Source: Oscillospiraceae bacterium
GTDB lineage: Bacteria; Bacillota; Clostridia; Oscillospirales; Acutalibacteraceae
Assembly: GCA_031271865.1 (NCBI GenBank)
Contig: JAISUW010000012.1
Coordinates: 1-64,000 of the forward strand
DNA length: 64,000 nt
Direction: 5' to 3'
This document shows positions 10,002 through 19,338 of the stretch, one piece after another. The position numbers were made by a program, and so were the translations under genes. Numbering within the stretch: the stretch's first letter is position 1; each line of letters begins with the position of its first letter. The notes under the pieces were generated by a model. The model was not told where the DNA came from, ran no database searches, and saw only the letters and a program-made list of their open reading frames with translations.

Positions 10002-11459
10002 ATGAGCAGTCCGCGTGCGTTTACCCGCCTCCCCGAAACCGACAGCCACTACAAAAAGACCAAGGACTACATCGAGGAGATTCCCGATGCCGACTACAGC
10101 AAAGCCCCGCCGGAGAGCCTCGAGGCTTTCCGGGATATGAAGTTTGCCGTGCGCATTCACTGGGGCTTGTACTCCGAATGGGAACTCAACGGAGAGTCTT
10201 GGCAGTTCCTTGGTATGCCCTATGCGCACAAAGCCGAATACATGCGCCTCATCCATCGGTTCAACCCCACCGCCTTTGATGCCGAGGCGTGGATGCAGTT
10301 CTTCGCGGACAGCGGTTTGGAAGCGTTCACGTTCACCACCAAGCACCACGAGGGCTTTTCCCTCTTTGATACCAAGACCCGCGTAAAAAAGAAGATTGAC
10401 TGGGCGGCCGACGGCGGACCGCAGACCATTGCCACGGATGAAGCCTTCAGCGTCATGGAGTCCCCTTTCAAGCGCGACATTGTCCGCGAACTCTGCGATG
10501 CCGCCCGGAAGAAGAACATCAAAATCGGTCTGTATTTCAGCCATCCCGACTGGTATGATGCCGACTTTGCGCCCTATGTCTACCACCCGGGCATCACGGC
10601 GGACTACTTGGAGCTGACCAACTACGAGAAGGAAATCCGCACCCCCGACGGCAAGACCAACCTGCCGCTTCCCGCCGTCACGCCGGCGCAGGAGGACCGC
10701 ATGGTAGCGCGTCACATGGGGCAGCTGGAGGAACTCCTCACCAACTACGGCGAGGTATTCATGCTCTGCTTGGATATGTGGTTTGGTCCGCGCATCTGGC
10801 CGCGCATCAAGGAGAACATCAAGAAAGCGCGTCTGCTGCAGCCGAAGGTGCTCATGCGCGCCCGCGGCATCGGCAACTACGGCGATTACTACACCCCGGA
10901 GAACTTCGTTCCGGGTGCGCCGGAGAACACCGATATGCCGTGGATGGTCATCCAAGGCTTGGGTTCCAGCTTCAGCTTCGACGCTGTCGGCGAGAACTAC
11001 AAAGGCACCGGTTGGATTCTCCGCAAGCTCTTTGAGAGTGTGAGCAAGGGCGGCGCTTTCATGGTCGGCATCGGTCCGGACCGCACGGGTGTCTTCCATC
11101 CGGAGGCGGTGCGACAGCTTCGCGGGGCAGGGGAGTGGCTGAAGATTTACGGAGCGGCCGTTTACGCCACGCGGATGTATGACCCTGCGCACTACCAAGA
11201 GCAGCATGAGGACCATACCAATTACTTCACCGCCTCTAAGGACGGCAGGACGGTCTACTGTATTTATTACGGCGAAGTCCACCGTGTTTGGATTGACCTC
11301 CCGCGCCGCGCGTTCGCAGCGATCACCCTCCTCACGCCGCAAGGCGAACGCCCCGTACCGCCGAATCTTGTGGAGGAAGAAGAGAACCGCTTCAAAGTCA
11401 AAACCGGCATACCTGCGGGTTTCAAGTATGCCGGCGTTATCAAGCTGACACTTGCCTGA
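10002..11459 (+). CDS. GH29 alpha-L-fucosidase-like protein
   Basis: FAVRIHWGLYSEWELNGESWQ, TFTTKHHEGFSLFDTK, LCLDMWFGP and GWILRKLFESVSKGGAFMVGIGPDRTG motifs. Confidence 0.85.
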   Translation: MSSPRAFTRLPETDSHYKKTKDYIEEIPDADYSKAPPESLEAFRDMKFAVRIHWGLYSEWELNGESWQFLGMPYAHKAEYMRLIHRFNPTAFDAEAWMQFFADSGLEAFTFTTKHHEGFSLFDTKTRVKKKIDWAADGGPQTIATDEAFSVMESPFKRDIVRELCDAARKKNIKIGLYFSHPDWYDADFAPYVYHPGITADYLELTNYEKEIRTPDGKTNLPLPAVTPAQEDRMVARHMGQLEELLTNYGEVFMLCLDMWFGPRIWPRIKENIKKARLLQPKVLMRARGIGNYGDYYTPENFVPGAPENTDMPWMVIQGLGSSFSFDAVGENYKGTGWILRKLFESVSKGGAFMVGIGPDRTGVFHPEAVRQLRGAGEWLKIYGAAVYATRMYDPAHYQEQHEDHTNYFTASKDGRTVYCIYYGEVHRVWIDLPRRAFAAITLLTPQGERPVPPNLVEEEENRFKVKTGIPAGFKYAGVIKLTLA

Positions 11460-11480
11460 CCATAGGAGGAATACGAAAAC

Positions 11481-13034
11481 CTATTCGGCTGCCGGCTGCG
11501 CTTGTTGCGCCTTTGCTCTCCCTACAACGGCACTCACCGCAAAGCACACTAGGGTAGAAGCGAGCATAGCGATGGTGGCGTACTGCGTCCCCTGTCCGGC
11601 AATCTCCGCAACCTTTCCGGCAGCACCGAACTCTGTAAGGATTTTGCAGAAGAGCGGCACAAAAGCAATCGCGAAGCCGGTTCCGACCCCTGCCCACGCA
11701 CCTGCTTTGCCGGTCTTTTTGTAGTAGAGTGCCATAAGGTACGGAGCCAAGAAGCTGCCGGAGATGATGCCCCAAGAGTAGCTCATCAAATCCAGAATCG
11801 GGGTGTCGGTGTTGGCGACCACATAGCTGACGATGACAAAAACCACGCAAGCCAGTTGCACCCCGAGCTGCCAACGCTTGGGGTTGACTTCTGTATTCCC
11901 TTTGCGGACAGTCTTGAAGAAATCCAGCACCAGCGTTGAGGAGGCCGTCAGTGTGACAGAGCAGAGGGTAGACACCGAGGCCGCTACCAGAAGCACCATC
12001 ACGATGCCCAGAAGAACGGCGGGGATGTGCGCGTCGGCGAGCATATGCGGCACAATGTAATCCTTGAATGAAGCGCCGTACTTGCCTTGGAAGCCCTCCA
12101 AGTCAGCAGCGGAATAGAACGCATGGCAGAGCGAGCCGATGAAGTAGCCGCCGCCCGCCACCAGCAGGGCAAAGAATGTGGAGATGACAATGCCGCGCTT
12201 GGCCTGCGACTCCGTTTTGATGCCGAAGAACTTCTGGAGCATATGCGGCAAACCCCAAGTGCCGAAAGAGGTCATGAATACCAAGGAAAGCAGGGCACCC
12301 CATTGCTTCCCGGCCAGTTTGGGGAGGCCTTGTGCGGATTTGGCGTAAGCCAGAAGCCCCTCCACGCCGCCGACCTTGTCGGCACGAATGACGAACACAA
12401 TCAGCAGCGCAATGCCGCCCATCATGATGATGCCCTGCACGAAATCCGCCCGCGCCTGCGCCAAGTAGCCGCCGAAGAAAAGCAGGATGGCCGCTAAGAC
12501 AGCGATGATGACCATGAAGAGGGTGTCGTCTATCCCGAGCAAGACAGAAGCAATCGAACCCAAGCCCTTATACACAGAAGCGGAATACGGCACAAAGAAT
12601 ACAAAAGTGATGATGCAGGCAAAAAGCTTCAAGGCTCTGGAGCCGTAACGCTTCTCCAAAAACTCCGGCATGGTGTGCAGGTCATAGTCATGCGCCAATT
12701 GACGGGAGCGTTTGGCCAGCAGCAGCCACGCAACCAATGACCCGAATATGGTATTGCCTATGCCCGCCAATACGCCCCACAGCCCGAAGCCATACCCGGT
12801 GGAACCGGCGTAGCCTATAAACATGACGGCGGAGAAATACGCCGTCCCGTAGGACAGGGCGGAGAGCCACGCCCCGGCATTGCGGCCGCCGACAGTAAGG
12901 TCCTTGATGGATTTGGTACTGCGGCCTGTGAATACGGCAATGCATATCAGTACAAGGACATAGATACCGATGGTGAGCCAAAAAGCCGGGGATTGCGGTT
13001 GTGCGGCGGATTCGAGGGCAGATTCTGTGGGCAT
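11481..13034 (-). CDS. Sodium:solute symporter family (SSS) transporter
   Basis: About 13 TM segments, TVGGRNAGAWLSALSYGTAYFSAVMFIGYAG signature; start MPTESALES. Confidence 0.85.
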   Translation of the reverse strand: MPTESALESAAQPQSPAFWLTIGIYVLVLICIAVFTGRSTKSIKDLTVGGRNAGAWLSALSYGTAYFSAVMFIGYAGSTGYGFGLWGVLAGIGNTIFGSLVAWLLLAKRSRQLAHDYDLHTMPEFLEKRYGSRALKLFACIITFVFFVPYSASVYKGLGSIASVLLGIDDTLFMVIIAVLAAILLFFGGYLAQARADFVQGIIMMGGIALLIVFVIRADKVGGVEGLLAYAKSAQGLPKLAGKQWGALLSLVFMTSFGTWGLPHMLQKFFGIKTESQAKRGIVISTFFALLVAGGGYFIGSLCHAFYSAADLEGFQGKYGASFKDYIVPHMLADAHIPAVLLGIVMVLLVAASVSTLCSVTLTASSTLVLDFFKTVRKGNTEVNPKRWQLGVQLACVVFVIVSYVVANTDTPILDLMSYSWGIISGSFLAPYLMALYYKKTGKAGAWAGVGTGFAIAFVPLFCKILTEFGAAGKVAEIAGQGTQYATIAMLASTLVCFAVSAVVGRAKAQQAQPAAE

Positions 13035-13093
13035 CGCGATTACCTGATTTCTGTAGTATAGTAAAAAAAGGGGAACGCTCTCCACGGAACTTT

Positions 13094-13109
13094 ACCGCTT
13101 TAAAGCGTT
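13094..13109. promoter_or_regulatory. Candidate operator palindrome ACCGCTTTAAAGCGTT
   Basis: Lies downstream of the SSS promoter -10 on the minus strand; matches 47973-47988. Confidence 0.4.
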
Positions 13110-13124
13110 CAAGTGCTATAGTCT

Positions 13125-13153
13125 ATTATATCATATGCAGACGGATTTGTCAA
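13125..13153 (-). promoter_or_regulatory. Promoter TTGACA-N17-TATAAT for the SSS transporter
   Basis: Minus-strand -35 at 13148-13153, -10 at 13125-13130. Confidence 0.7.
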
Positions 13154-13211
13154 GGATTATTTTTTGCATCCCGCAGTAGGAAGCGGGATAGGCGAAAACT
13201 GTAAAAAACTG

Positions 13212-13240
13212 TTGCATTTTGACGGAGGATGTGTTATAAT
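13212..13240 (+). promoter_or_regulatory. Promoter TTGCAT-N17-TATAAT
   Basis: Upstream of the Asp23-nusB genes. Confidence 0.65.
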
Positions 13241-13334
13241 AACTTTGGTTAGGGCAATGCGTGGTGTTTCGTGCAGCGGCTGTTATGCGGTCAGCAGAAG
13301 AATCCGGCATTCGCCAATCGAATTTCGGGGGTGT

Positions 13335-13691
13335 ATGTCTATGGGGAACAACGATCCCGGCGAAAGAAGCGGGGGACTCATCATCTCTAAAGAGGTGCTC
13401 GCGGCGATTGCTGTCACGGCTGCCAAAGATGTAGAGGGTGTGGGGTGCGTTGTCCCGTGTTTGCCCGAGTTTCTGCGCTTCCTGCCCGGGAACGCCGCCG
13501 CACGTTTCGTGCGGATTGCCGGCGGGGATACGGAACTGATTATAGACATCATCATAAAGCTGAAGACAGGTGCCAAGATTGCTCCGGTTTGCACCAAAGT
13601 GCAAAACGCCGTTAAGTCTTCTTTACAGAACATGACGGGAAAAACCGTAAACAAGGTCAATATTACAATCGCAGGCGTGTACAACAAATAG
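13335..13691 (+). CDS. Asp23/Gls24 family envelope stress response protein
   Basis: GLIISKEVLAAIAVTAAKDVEGV...IDIIIKLKTGAKI...VQNAVKSSLQNMTGKTVNKVNITIAGV. Confidence 0.9.
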   Translation: MSMGNNDPGERSGGLIISKEVLAAIAVTAAKDVEGVGCVVPCLPEFLRFLPGNAAARFVRIAGGDTELIIDIIIKLKTGAKIAPVCTKVQNAVKSSLQNMTGKTVNKVNITIAGVYNK

Positions 13692-13742
13692 ACAGAACGT
13701 TCATTGGGGAACACCGATGAACGGCTTTACCGGAAGGAAGCC

Positions 13743-14132
13743 ATGGCGGAAAAACGGACAAAGACGCAGCAGCGCCGGGAACAGTTATTCACACTCGTGT
13801 TTCAGCTCCCTTACTTAGACTATGAAGCGGAGGATTTGCCGAAAGATACCTATTCGGCGGCTGTGCTTTCCGCTCTGAAGGAGCATCTCGCGGATATCGA
13901 TGCCCGGATTGAGAGCCACCTTGCACCGGGCTGGAAGCTGTTTCGCTTGGCGAAACCTACGCTCGCCGTCTTGCGCTTGGGTGTTTGCGAGCTGGAGTAT
14001 ATGGACAAAATCCCGACAGGAGCGACCATCAATGAGATGGTGAACCTCGCCAAACGCTATGGGGATGACGGCAACTGCCCGCGCTTTGTCAATGGAGTTT
14101 TGGGTGCCATTGCACGGGAAAAGGCAGAATAG
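13743..14132 (+). CDS. nusB: Transcription antitermination factor NusB
   Basis: Short NusB-fold protein with VLRLGVCELEYMDKIPTGATINEMVNLAKRYGDD...FVNGVLGAI. Confidence 0.92.
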   Translation: MAEKRTKTQQRREQLFTLVFQLPYLDYEAEDLPKDTYSAAVLSALKEHLADIDARIESHLAPGWKLFRLAKPTLAVLRLGVCELEYMDKIPTGATINEMVNLAKRYGDDGNCPRFVNGVLGAIAREKAE

Positions 14133-14137
14133 ATTCT

Positions 14138-15133
14138 ATGTTTCTTGGAATTGACACCTCGAATTATACCACTTCCTGCGCCTTGTATGATAAGGAGCAG
14201 GGGGTTGTTGTTCAGGAGAAGCAGCTTCTCCCGGTGAAAGCGGGGGAGTTGGGTCTGCGCCAGTCGGAAGCGCTGTTCCATCATACCGTGCGCCTCCCGG
14301 CTTTGCTCAAGGCACTCTTCGGGGATTCTCCGGCACACATAGACGGCATTGGTGTATCCGGCAGACCGCGGAGTGCGGAGGGTTCCTATATGCCCTGCTT
14401 TCTGGCGGGGGTGTCCGCAGCAGAAGCGGTAGGGGCGGCTCTCGGGCTTACAGTTCGGCATTTCTCCCACCAGGAGGGACACATAGCGGCCGCGCTGTTT
14501 TCCTGCGGCAGATTGGATTTGCTGCAGGAACCGTTCCTCGCGTTCCATGTGTCCGGCGGCACAACGGAAATGCTCCTCGTGAACCCGGTGGCCGACTCGG
14601 CGGATTCCGATGCCGCTGCTGTTCTTCCGGTACGGCGCATCGGCGGTTCTGCTGACCTTCATGCCGGGCAGCTGGTGGACCGCGTCGGGAAAGCGCTGGG
14701 CCTCCCTTTTCCGGCAGGTGCAGCTTTGGATGCCCTTGCGGTGTCTTACCGAAACGAACAGGGAGAAACGCGCCCTGCTCCGCTGCGCATAAAGGTACAG
14801 GAGGGCACCTGCTCCCTCTCCGGCGCCGAAAACCAATGCGCGGCCCGCAAGCAAGAGGGGCGTCCCGATGGGGAAATTGCCTTGGCTTGCCTCGGCGGGA
14901 TCGGGAACGCGCTGACGGATATGGCGGCGTTTGCGTTGCGGGAATACGGCACGCTTCCGCTGCTATTCTCCGGCGGGGTCGCTTGCAGTGCGGTCATACG
15001 GGGGATCCTGCGCCGGGCTTACCCGGATGCGCTTTTCGCGGCACCGGTATTCTCCGCGGACAATGCGGCGGGGACAGCGATTTTGGCATCTGCGGACTTT
15101 CTTTTGCCTAGTATACCTATGAAATCTCCATAA
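14138..15133 (+). CDS. Kae1/TsaD-like ASKHA protein (TsaD paralog)
   Basis: LGIDTSNYTTSCALYD start, HQEGHIAAA, FHVSGGTTE; diverges from canonical TsaD HMEGHI/SGGHT motifs. Confidence 0.8.
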   Translation: MFLGIDTSNYTTSCALYDKEQGVVVQEKQLLPVKAGELGLRQSEALFHHTVRLPALLKALFGDSPAHIDGIGVSGRPRSAEGSYMPCFLAGVSAAEAVGAALGLTVRHFSHQEGHIAAALFSCGRLDLLQEPFLAFHVSGGTTEMLLVNPVADSADSDAAAVLPVRRIGGSADLHAGQLVDRVGKALGLPFPAGAALDALAVSYRNEQGETRPAPLRIKVQEGTCSLSGAENQCAARKQEGRPDGEIALACLGGIGNALTDMAAFALREYGTLPLLFSGGVACSAVIRGILRRAYPDALFAAPVFSADNAAGTAILASADFLLPSIPMKSP

Positions 15134-15138
15134 AACAG

Positions 15139-15166
15139 TTGACATTTGCAAAAAATGTGGTATAAT
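15139..15166 (+). promoter_or_regulatory. Promoter TTGACA-N16-TATAAT for argJ
   Basis: Close match to sigma-A consensus. Confidence 0.7.
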
Positions 15167-15193
15167 ATACAAAGCAACAGCCATTAAAATGCA

Positions 15194-15230
15194 GAATATA
15201 CCAGTATTTGTGCATATATGCAGTATATTC
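15194..15230. promoter_or_regulatory. Candidate arginine operator: nested dyads GAATATAC...TGCATATATGCA...GTATATTC
   Basis: GAATATAC (15194-15201) and GTATATTC (15223-15230) are exact reverse complements flanking TGCATATATGCA (15211-15222), just downstream of the argJ promoter. Confidence 0.5.
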
Positions 15231-15284
15231 CCGCATCCTTTTTGGATTCCGGAATTATCCAAACAAACAAAAGGAGTTTCCCCT

Positions 15285-16496
15285 ATGGCAGCCACGAAAG
15301 GTGTATGTTTTCCGCAAGGGTTTTTGTCTTCCGGTATCCGCAGCGGTATCCGCAAGAATCGGCTCAAATTGGATTTGGCTTTGGTGACCAGCCAAACGCG
15401 GGCCGCAGCTGCCGCTGTTTATACTACCAACAAAGTGAAGGGTGCGCCGATTCTCGTGACGCAGGAGCACCTCGCCGACGGCTATGCCCAAGCGATTATT
15501 GTCAACAGCGGCATAGCCAATACCTGCACGGCTGATGGTCACGCCATTGCCGGTGCCATGTGTGCGCTTGTCGAGCAGCACGCCGGTATCCCGCAGGGGG
15601 ATGTGATTGTCGCCAGCACCGGGGTCATCGGGGAGCCGCTGCCGATTATGCCGATTGCCACCGGGATGCCCGACCTCGTCGTCGGTCTGAAAGCGGACAG
15701 TCTTAACGCAGCCCATGCCATCATGACAACGGATACCTATAAGAAGGAAGCCGGCGTAACCTTCACCCTCGGCGGGAAAGAATGCAGAATCGGCGGGATG
15801 GCCAAAGGTTCCGGGATGATACACCCCAATATGGCGACCATGCTTGCCTTTCTGACCTGCGATGCCGCGGCGGAGCCATCTGTCTTGCAAGCCATGCTCA
15901 AGGAAGCGGCGGACGACACGTTCAACCTCCTCTCTGTAGATGGGGATACCTCCACCAATGATATGCTCTGCATTCTCTCCAACGGCATGGCCGGGAATCC
16001 GCCGGTCACGGATGCCGAAAGCCCGGACGGCAAGGTACTGCAAGGGGCACTGAAAGAGATTTGCCGGCAGCTCTGCAAGCTTTTGGCGGCGGACGGGGAA
16101 GGTGCTTCCCATCTGTTGGAATGCAATGTGCATGGTGCCGCAACCGTTGCCGACGCACGGAAACTCGCGCGTTCGGTTGTCTCCTCCAATCTGACGAAAG
16201 CTGCGTTCTATGGTGCGGATGCCAACTGGGGCAGGATTCTCTGCGCGATGGGGTACAGCGGCGCGGACTTTAATCCTGCCAAGGTGGAGGTTGTACTGCG
16301 CTCCGAGGCAGGTTCTGTCATTGTCTGTGAAAACGGTGCCGGGGTCGGTCTGGACGAGGACTTTGCCAAACGCGTACTGACGGAGAAAGCGATTCACATT
16401 GACATTACCTGCGGCGACGGTGCGGCCGACGCAACGGCTTACGGCTGCGATTTGACATACGAATATGTGAAGATTAACGGCGATTACCGCACCTAA
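15285..16496 (+). CDS. argJ: Bifunctional glutamate N-acetyltransferase/amino-acid acetyltransferase ArgJ
   Basis: GMAKGSGMIHPNMATMLAFLTCDA autoprocessing site and GANWGR/ADANWGRIL motif. Confidence 0.97.
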   Translation: MAATKGVCFPQGFLSSGIRSGIRKNRLKLDLALVTSQTRAAAAAVYTTNKVKGAPILVTQEHLADGYAQAIIVNSGIANTCTADGHAIAGAMCALVEQHAGIPQGDVIVASTGVIGEPLPIMPIATGMPDLVVGLKADSLNAAHAIMTTDTYKKEAGVTFTLGGKECRIGGMAKGSGMIHPNMATMLAFLTCDAAAEPSVLQAMLKEAADDTFNLLSVDGDTSTNDMLCILSNGMAGNPPVTDAESPDGKVLQGALKEICRQLCKLLAADGEGASHLLECNVHGAATVADARKLARSVVSSNLTKAAFYGADANWGRILCAMGYSGADFNPAKVEVVLRSEAGSVIVCENGAGVGLDEDFAKRVLTEKAIHIDITCGDGAADATAYGCDLTYEYVKINGDYRT

Positions 16497-16535
16497 GGAG
16501 CGGTCTGCATCAAAACCGACAGAAAGGGAATCATA

Positions 16536-17399
16536 ATGGATAATAAGAAAACGACCAATGAATTGCGCGCCGAAATCCTGACGGAGGCGCTCCCCTACAT
16601 AAAGAAGTACCACAACAAGGTCATCGTCGTGAAGTACGGCGGCTCAGCCATGCTGGACGAGACGCTCAAGCGGCAGGTGATGGGGGACATCGCTCTGCTG
16701 AATCTGGTCGGCGTGAAAGTCGTGGTGGTACACGGCGGCGGCCCGGAAATCTCCGACCTGCTCTCGGCGTTGGGGAAAGAAACGCAGTTTGTCGGCGGCT
16801 TGCGCGTCACCGACAAGGAAACCATGGATGTGGCGCAGATGGTTCTCGCCGGGAAGATAAATAAGAGCCTTGTGGCACTCATGGAGAGCATCGGCCGCCA
16901 TGCCATCGGACTCTCCGGCTTGGACGGCAGCATCATCAAAGCACGGCAATTGGATGAGAAGCTTGGATTCGTCGGCGACATCGTTTCCATAGACACCCAG
17001 CCGATTCATATTGTCTTGGAGCAGGGGTATATCCCCATTCTCTCCACCATCGGCTGCGATTCGGCGGGGAATGTGTACAACATCAATGCCGACACGGCGG
17101 CGGCAAAGATTGCGGCTTCTTTGGGAGCGGAAAGCTTCATACTGATGAGCGATATTCCCGGTCTGCTGCGCGACAAAAACGATGAGGGAAGTCTAATCAG
17201 CCGCGTTACCCTCAGTGAAATGCCCCGATTGGAGGAGGATGGTATCCTGAGCGGCGGGATGATTCCGAAAGTCGAGTGCTGTATTCAAGCTGTCCGGGAG
17301 GGGGTGCGCCGCGTGTTCATTATCGACGGCCGCGTGCCGCATTCTATCCTCATTGAAGTGCTGACCAATGCCGGCATCGGCACGATGTTCTGTACGTGA
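16536..17399 (+). CDS. argB: Acetylglutamate kinase
   Basis: VVKYGGSAM, VVVHGGGPEIS, NINADTAAAKIA, GGMIPKVECC motifs. Confidence 0.97.
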   Translation: MDNKKTTNELRAEILTEALPYIKKYHNKVIVVKYGGSAMLDETLKRQVMGDIALLNLVGVKVVVVHGGGPEISDLLSALGKETQFVGGLRVTDKETMDVAQMVLAGKINKSLVALMESIGRHAIGLSGLDGSIIKARQLDEKLGFVGDIVSIDTQPIHIVLEQGYIPILSTIGCDSAGNVYNINADTAAAKIAASLGAESFILMSDIPGLLRDKNDEGSLISRVTLSEMPRLEEDGILSGGMIPKVECCIQAVREGVRRVFIIDGRVPHSILIEVLTNAGIGTMFCT

Positions 17400-17401
17400 G
17401 G

Positions 17402-17437
17402 GGCGGTTCGCGCACCGCCGTGGGCTTCGCGACGCCC
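17402..17437. repeat. Palindromic repeat pair, diverged copy (GGCGGTTCGCGCACCGCC + GGGCTTCGCGACGCCC)
   Basis: Same two-palindrome layout as 19362-19398. Confidence 0.7.
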
Positions 17438-17477
17438 GAACCCACCCCCTACGAAATATCATCATAAAGGAAACATC

Positions 17478-18911
17478 ATGCTGAGAAACACCCTCCATGC
17501 CGAACCCGGCTTTTACGGTGCTTTGGCACGGATTGCCTTGCCGACGGCGGGAGCGAATCTGCTCTCCAATGCCATCGGTTTGGCGGATACATTCATGGTC
17601 GGAAGCTTGGGCGATAGCGCACTCTCCGCCACCACGCTTGCCAATAAGTACGGCTTTATTTTCTGGCTTTTTCTGTTCGGCGTTGTGTCGGGCGGGTCGG
17701 TACTGTCCTCGCAGTATTTTGGGAAGCGGGACTTTGTTTCGATTGAAAAGATTCTCTGCGTTTCCCTGCGCTTTACACTCGGGATAGGGTTGCTGTTTTC
17801 TCTGGGAGCGGCGTTTTGCCCATTGCAAATCATGCGCCTGTTCACAAACCTGCAGGAAATCATTACCTTAGGTGCGGGGTACCTGCGGATTATCTCCCCG
17901 ACCTTTCTGATAATGAGCTTTACGGTGGGATACTACTCCTTTCTGCGGTCTGTGGAACGCGCCAATCTCGGGCTTGCCGCCCAAGGAACCACCTTTTGCA
18001 CCAATACATTTTTTAATGCCGTTTTTATATATGGTTTGCTTGGTGCACCCGCCATGGGTGTCAACGGGGCGGCTCTCGGGACTCTGTTAGCGAGGATAGT
18101 GGAACTTCTGATTATCCTTGTCTATGCCGCAACGGCGCGCGGTCGTCTGCACATCAGTCCGAAACGGATTCTGCTTGCGGACGGCGGCTTCACCCGCGAT
18201 TTCGTGAAGTATGCGGCGATTGTAGTCATGAATGAATCGCTCTGGGGGATAGGCACGAGCATCCACTCCGCTATCTACGGGCGCATGAGTACGGCCGTGG
18301 TGGCTGCCTCCTCTTTGGTGCTGTCCGTCGGAGCCATGGCCTCCGTTTTGGGATTTTCCGTCGCCAATGCGGCAGGGGTATTCATCGGCAAGACCGTTGG
18401 CAGGAATCAGTTTGACAAAACGCGCCGGGATGCCCGAATCCTTTTGCGGCTCTCCTTGGTTATTGCGGTTTTGTATGCCGCCATCATGGGCGCAGCAGGG
18501 CTGTTCCTGCCGGACTTGCGGTACTTTGCCTTGAGCGAGGAAGCGCGTTCACTTGCCAAAGAGATGTTCCTCATTCGCGCAGTCACCGATGGTGTGGCCG
18601 TTGTCAATTGCGTGGTGCTTGTCGGAATCCTGCGCGGCGGCGGCGATACGAAATTCGTGGCGGTGATTGATGTCATATTCATGTATGGCGTTGCCCTGCC
18701 CTTGGGCGCTTTGGGAGCGTTGGTCTTCGGTTGGCCGCCGGCAGCGGTGATGGCGGTCCTGGCTTCAGATGAGGTTCTCAAGCTCTCTCTTGCGCTGTAT
18801 CGCTATAAGACAGGGCGGTGGATGAACAACGTGACGCGGGTAACCGACGAATCGGGGGCATTGTCCCATGACGCAGAAAGCTGTGCGGCAACCGCTGTCG
18901 GCAAAGGATGA
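17478..18911 (+). CDS. MATE family efflux transporter
   Basis: 12 TM segments; GLADTFMVGSLGD, GGGDTKFVAVID motifs. Confidence 0.92.
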   Translation: MLRNTLHAEPGFYGALARIALPTAGANLLSNAIGLADTFMVGSLGDSALSATTLANKYGFIFWLFLFGVVSGGSVLSSQYFGKRDFVSIEKILCVSLRFTLGIGLLFSLGAAFCPLQIMRLFTNLQEIITLGAGYLRIISPTFLIMSFTVGYYSFLRSVERANLGLAAQGTTFCTNTFFNAVFIYGLLGAPAMGVNGAALGTLLARIVELLIILVYAATARGRLHISPKRILLADGGFTRDFVKYAAIVVMNESLWGIGTSIHSAIYGRMSTAVVAASSLVLSVGAMASVLGFSVANAAGVFIGKTVGRNQFDKTRRDARILLRLSLVIAVLYAAIMGAAGLFLPDLRYFALSEEARSLAKEMFLIRAVTDGVAVVNCVVLVGILRGGGDTKFVAVIDVIFMYGVALPLGALGALVFGWPPAAVMAVLASDEVLKLSLALYRYKTGRWMNNVTRVTDESGALSHDAESCAATAVGKG

Positions 18912-19070
18912 ACACCTGAAACCCCGTACGCGCACCGCAGAGCGGATGTTGCGGCGTTTGCGCAGGAAGAGTGGATGCATATATGCATTACGAATTGTAT
19001 ATTGCGAAATTGGAATGAATGTCGGAAAACGATTGGTATTCATATATTCTTTAGTGTGCTGAAGAGGGGG

Positions 19071-19110
19071 ATGTCGATATCGGTATCGACGTCGATGTCG
19101 ATGTATATAT
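19071..19110. repeat. GTCGAT/ATCGAT-like hexamer microsatellite
   Basis: atgtcgatatcggtatcgacgtcgatgtcgatgtatatat. Confidence 0.6.
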
Positions 19111-19132
19111 GCACCTTGGGGTGTATATATCT

Positions 19133-19231
19133 GGTTCGCGAACCGCCCGGGGTGGTGGCTGCGCGTAGCGTCCTGTGCCACCCCGCTACGCGTAGCCGGT
19201 CGCCCTTTCATATGACTTGTTACGCGTAACA
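19133..19231. repeat. Cluster of CGCG-centred palindromes
   Basis: GGTTCGCGAACC (19133-19144), GCTACGCGTAGC (19185-19196), TGTTACGCGTAACA (19218-19231), plus GGGGTGG...CCACCCC hairpin arms. Confidence 0.75.
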
Positions 19232-19338
19232 GGTTGCCGTGCGCAGCGGTGTTGCGGCAGTAAGATAAATAGAGCCGGCTTTGCTTGAAAGCTACTCTGC
19301 CTTGCCTTTTGCGCGTAATCGGTTGCGCTTTTATGCAT

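Noticed and set aside
9045-11342. 765-aa minus-strand ORF opposite the GH38-like and GH29 genes
   Set aside because: Translation has low-complexity Arg/Gly/His-rich character and no family motifs; it is an antisense shadow of GC-rich coding sequence.
15255-16613. 452-aa minus-strand ORF opposite argJ
   Set aside because: argJ on the plus strand has all diagnostic motifs; the antisense ORF has none.
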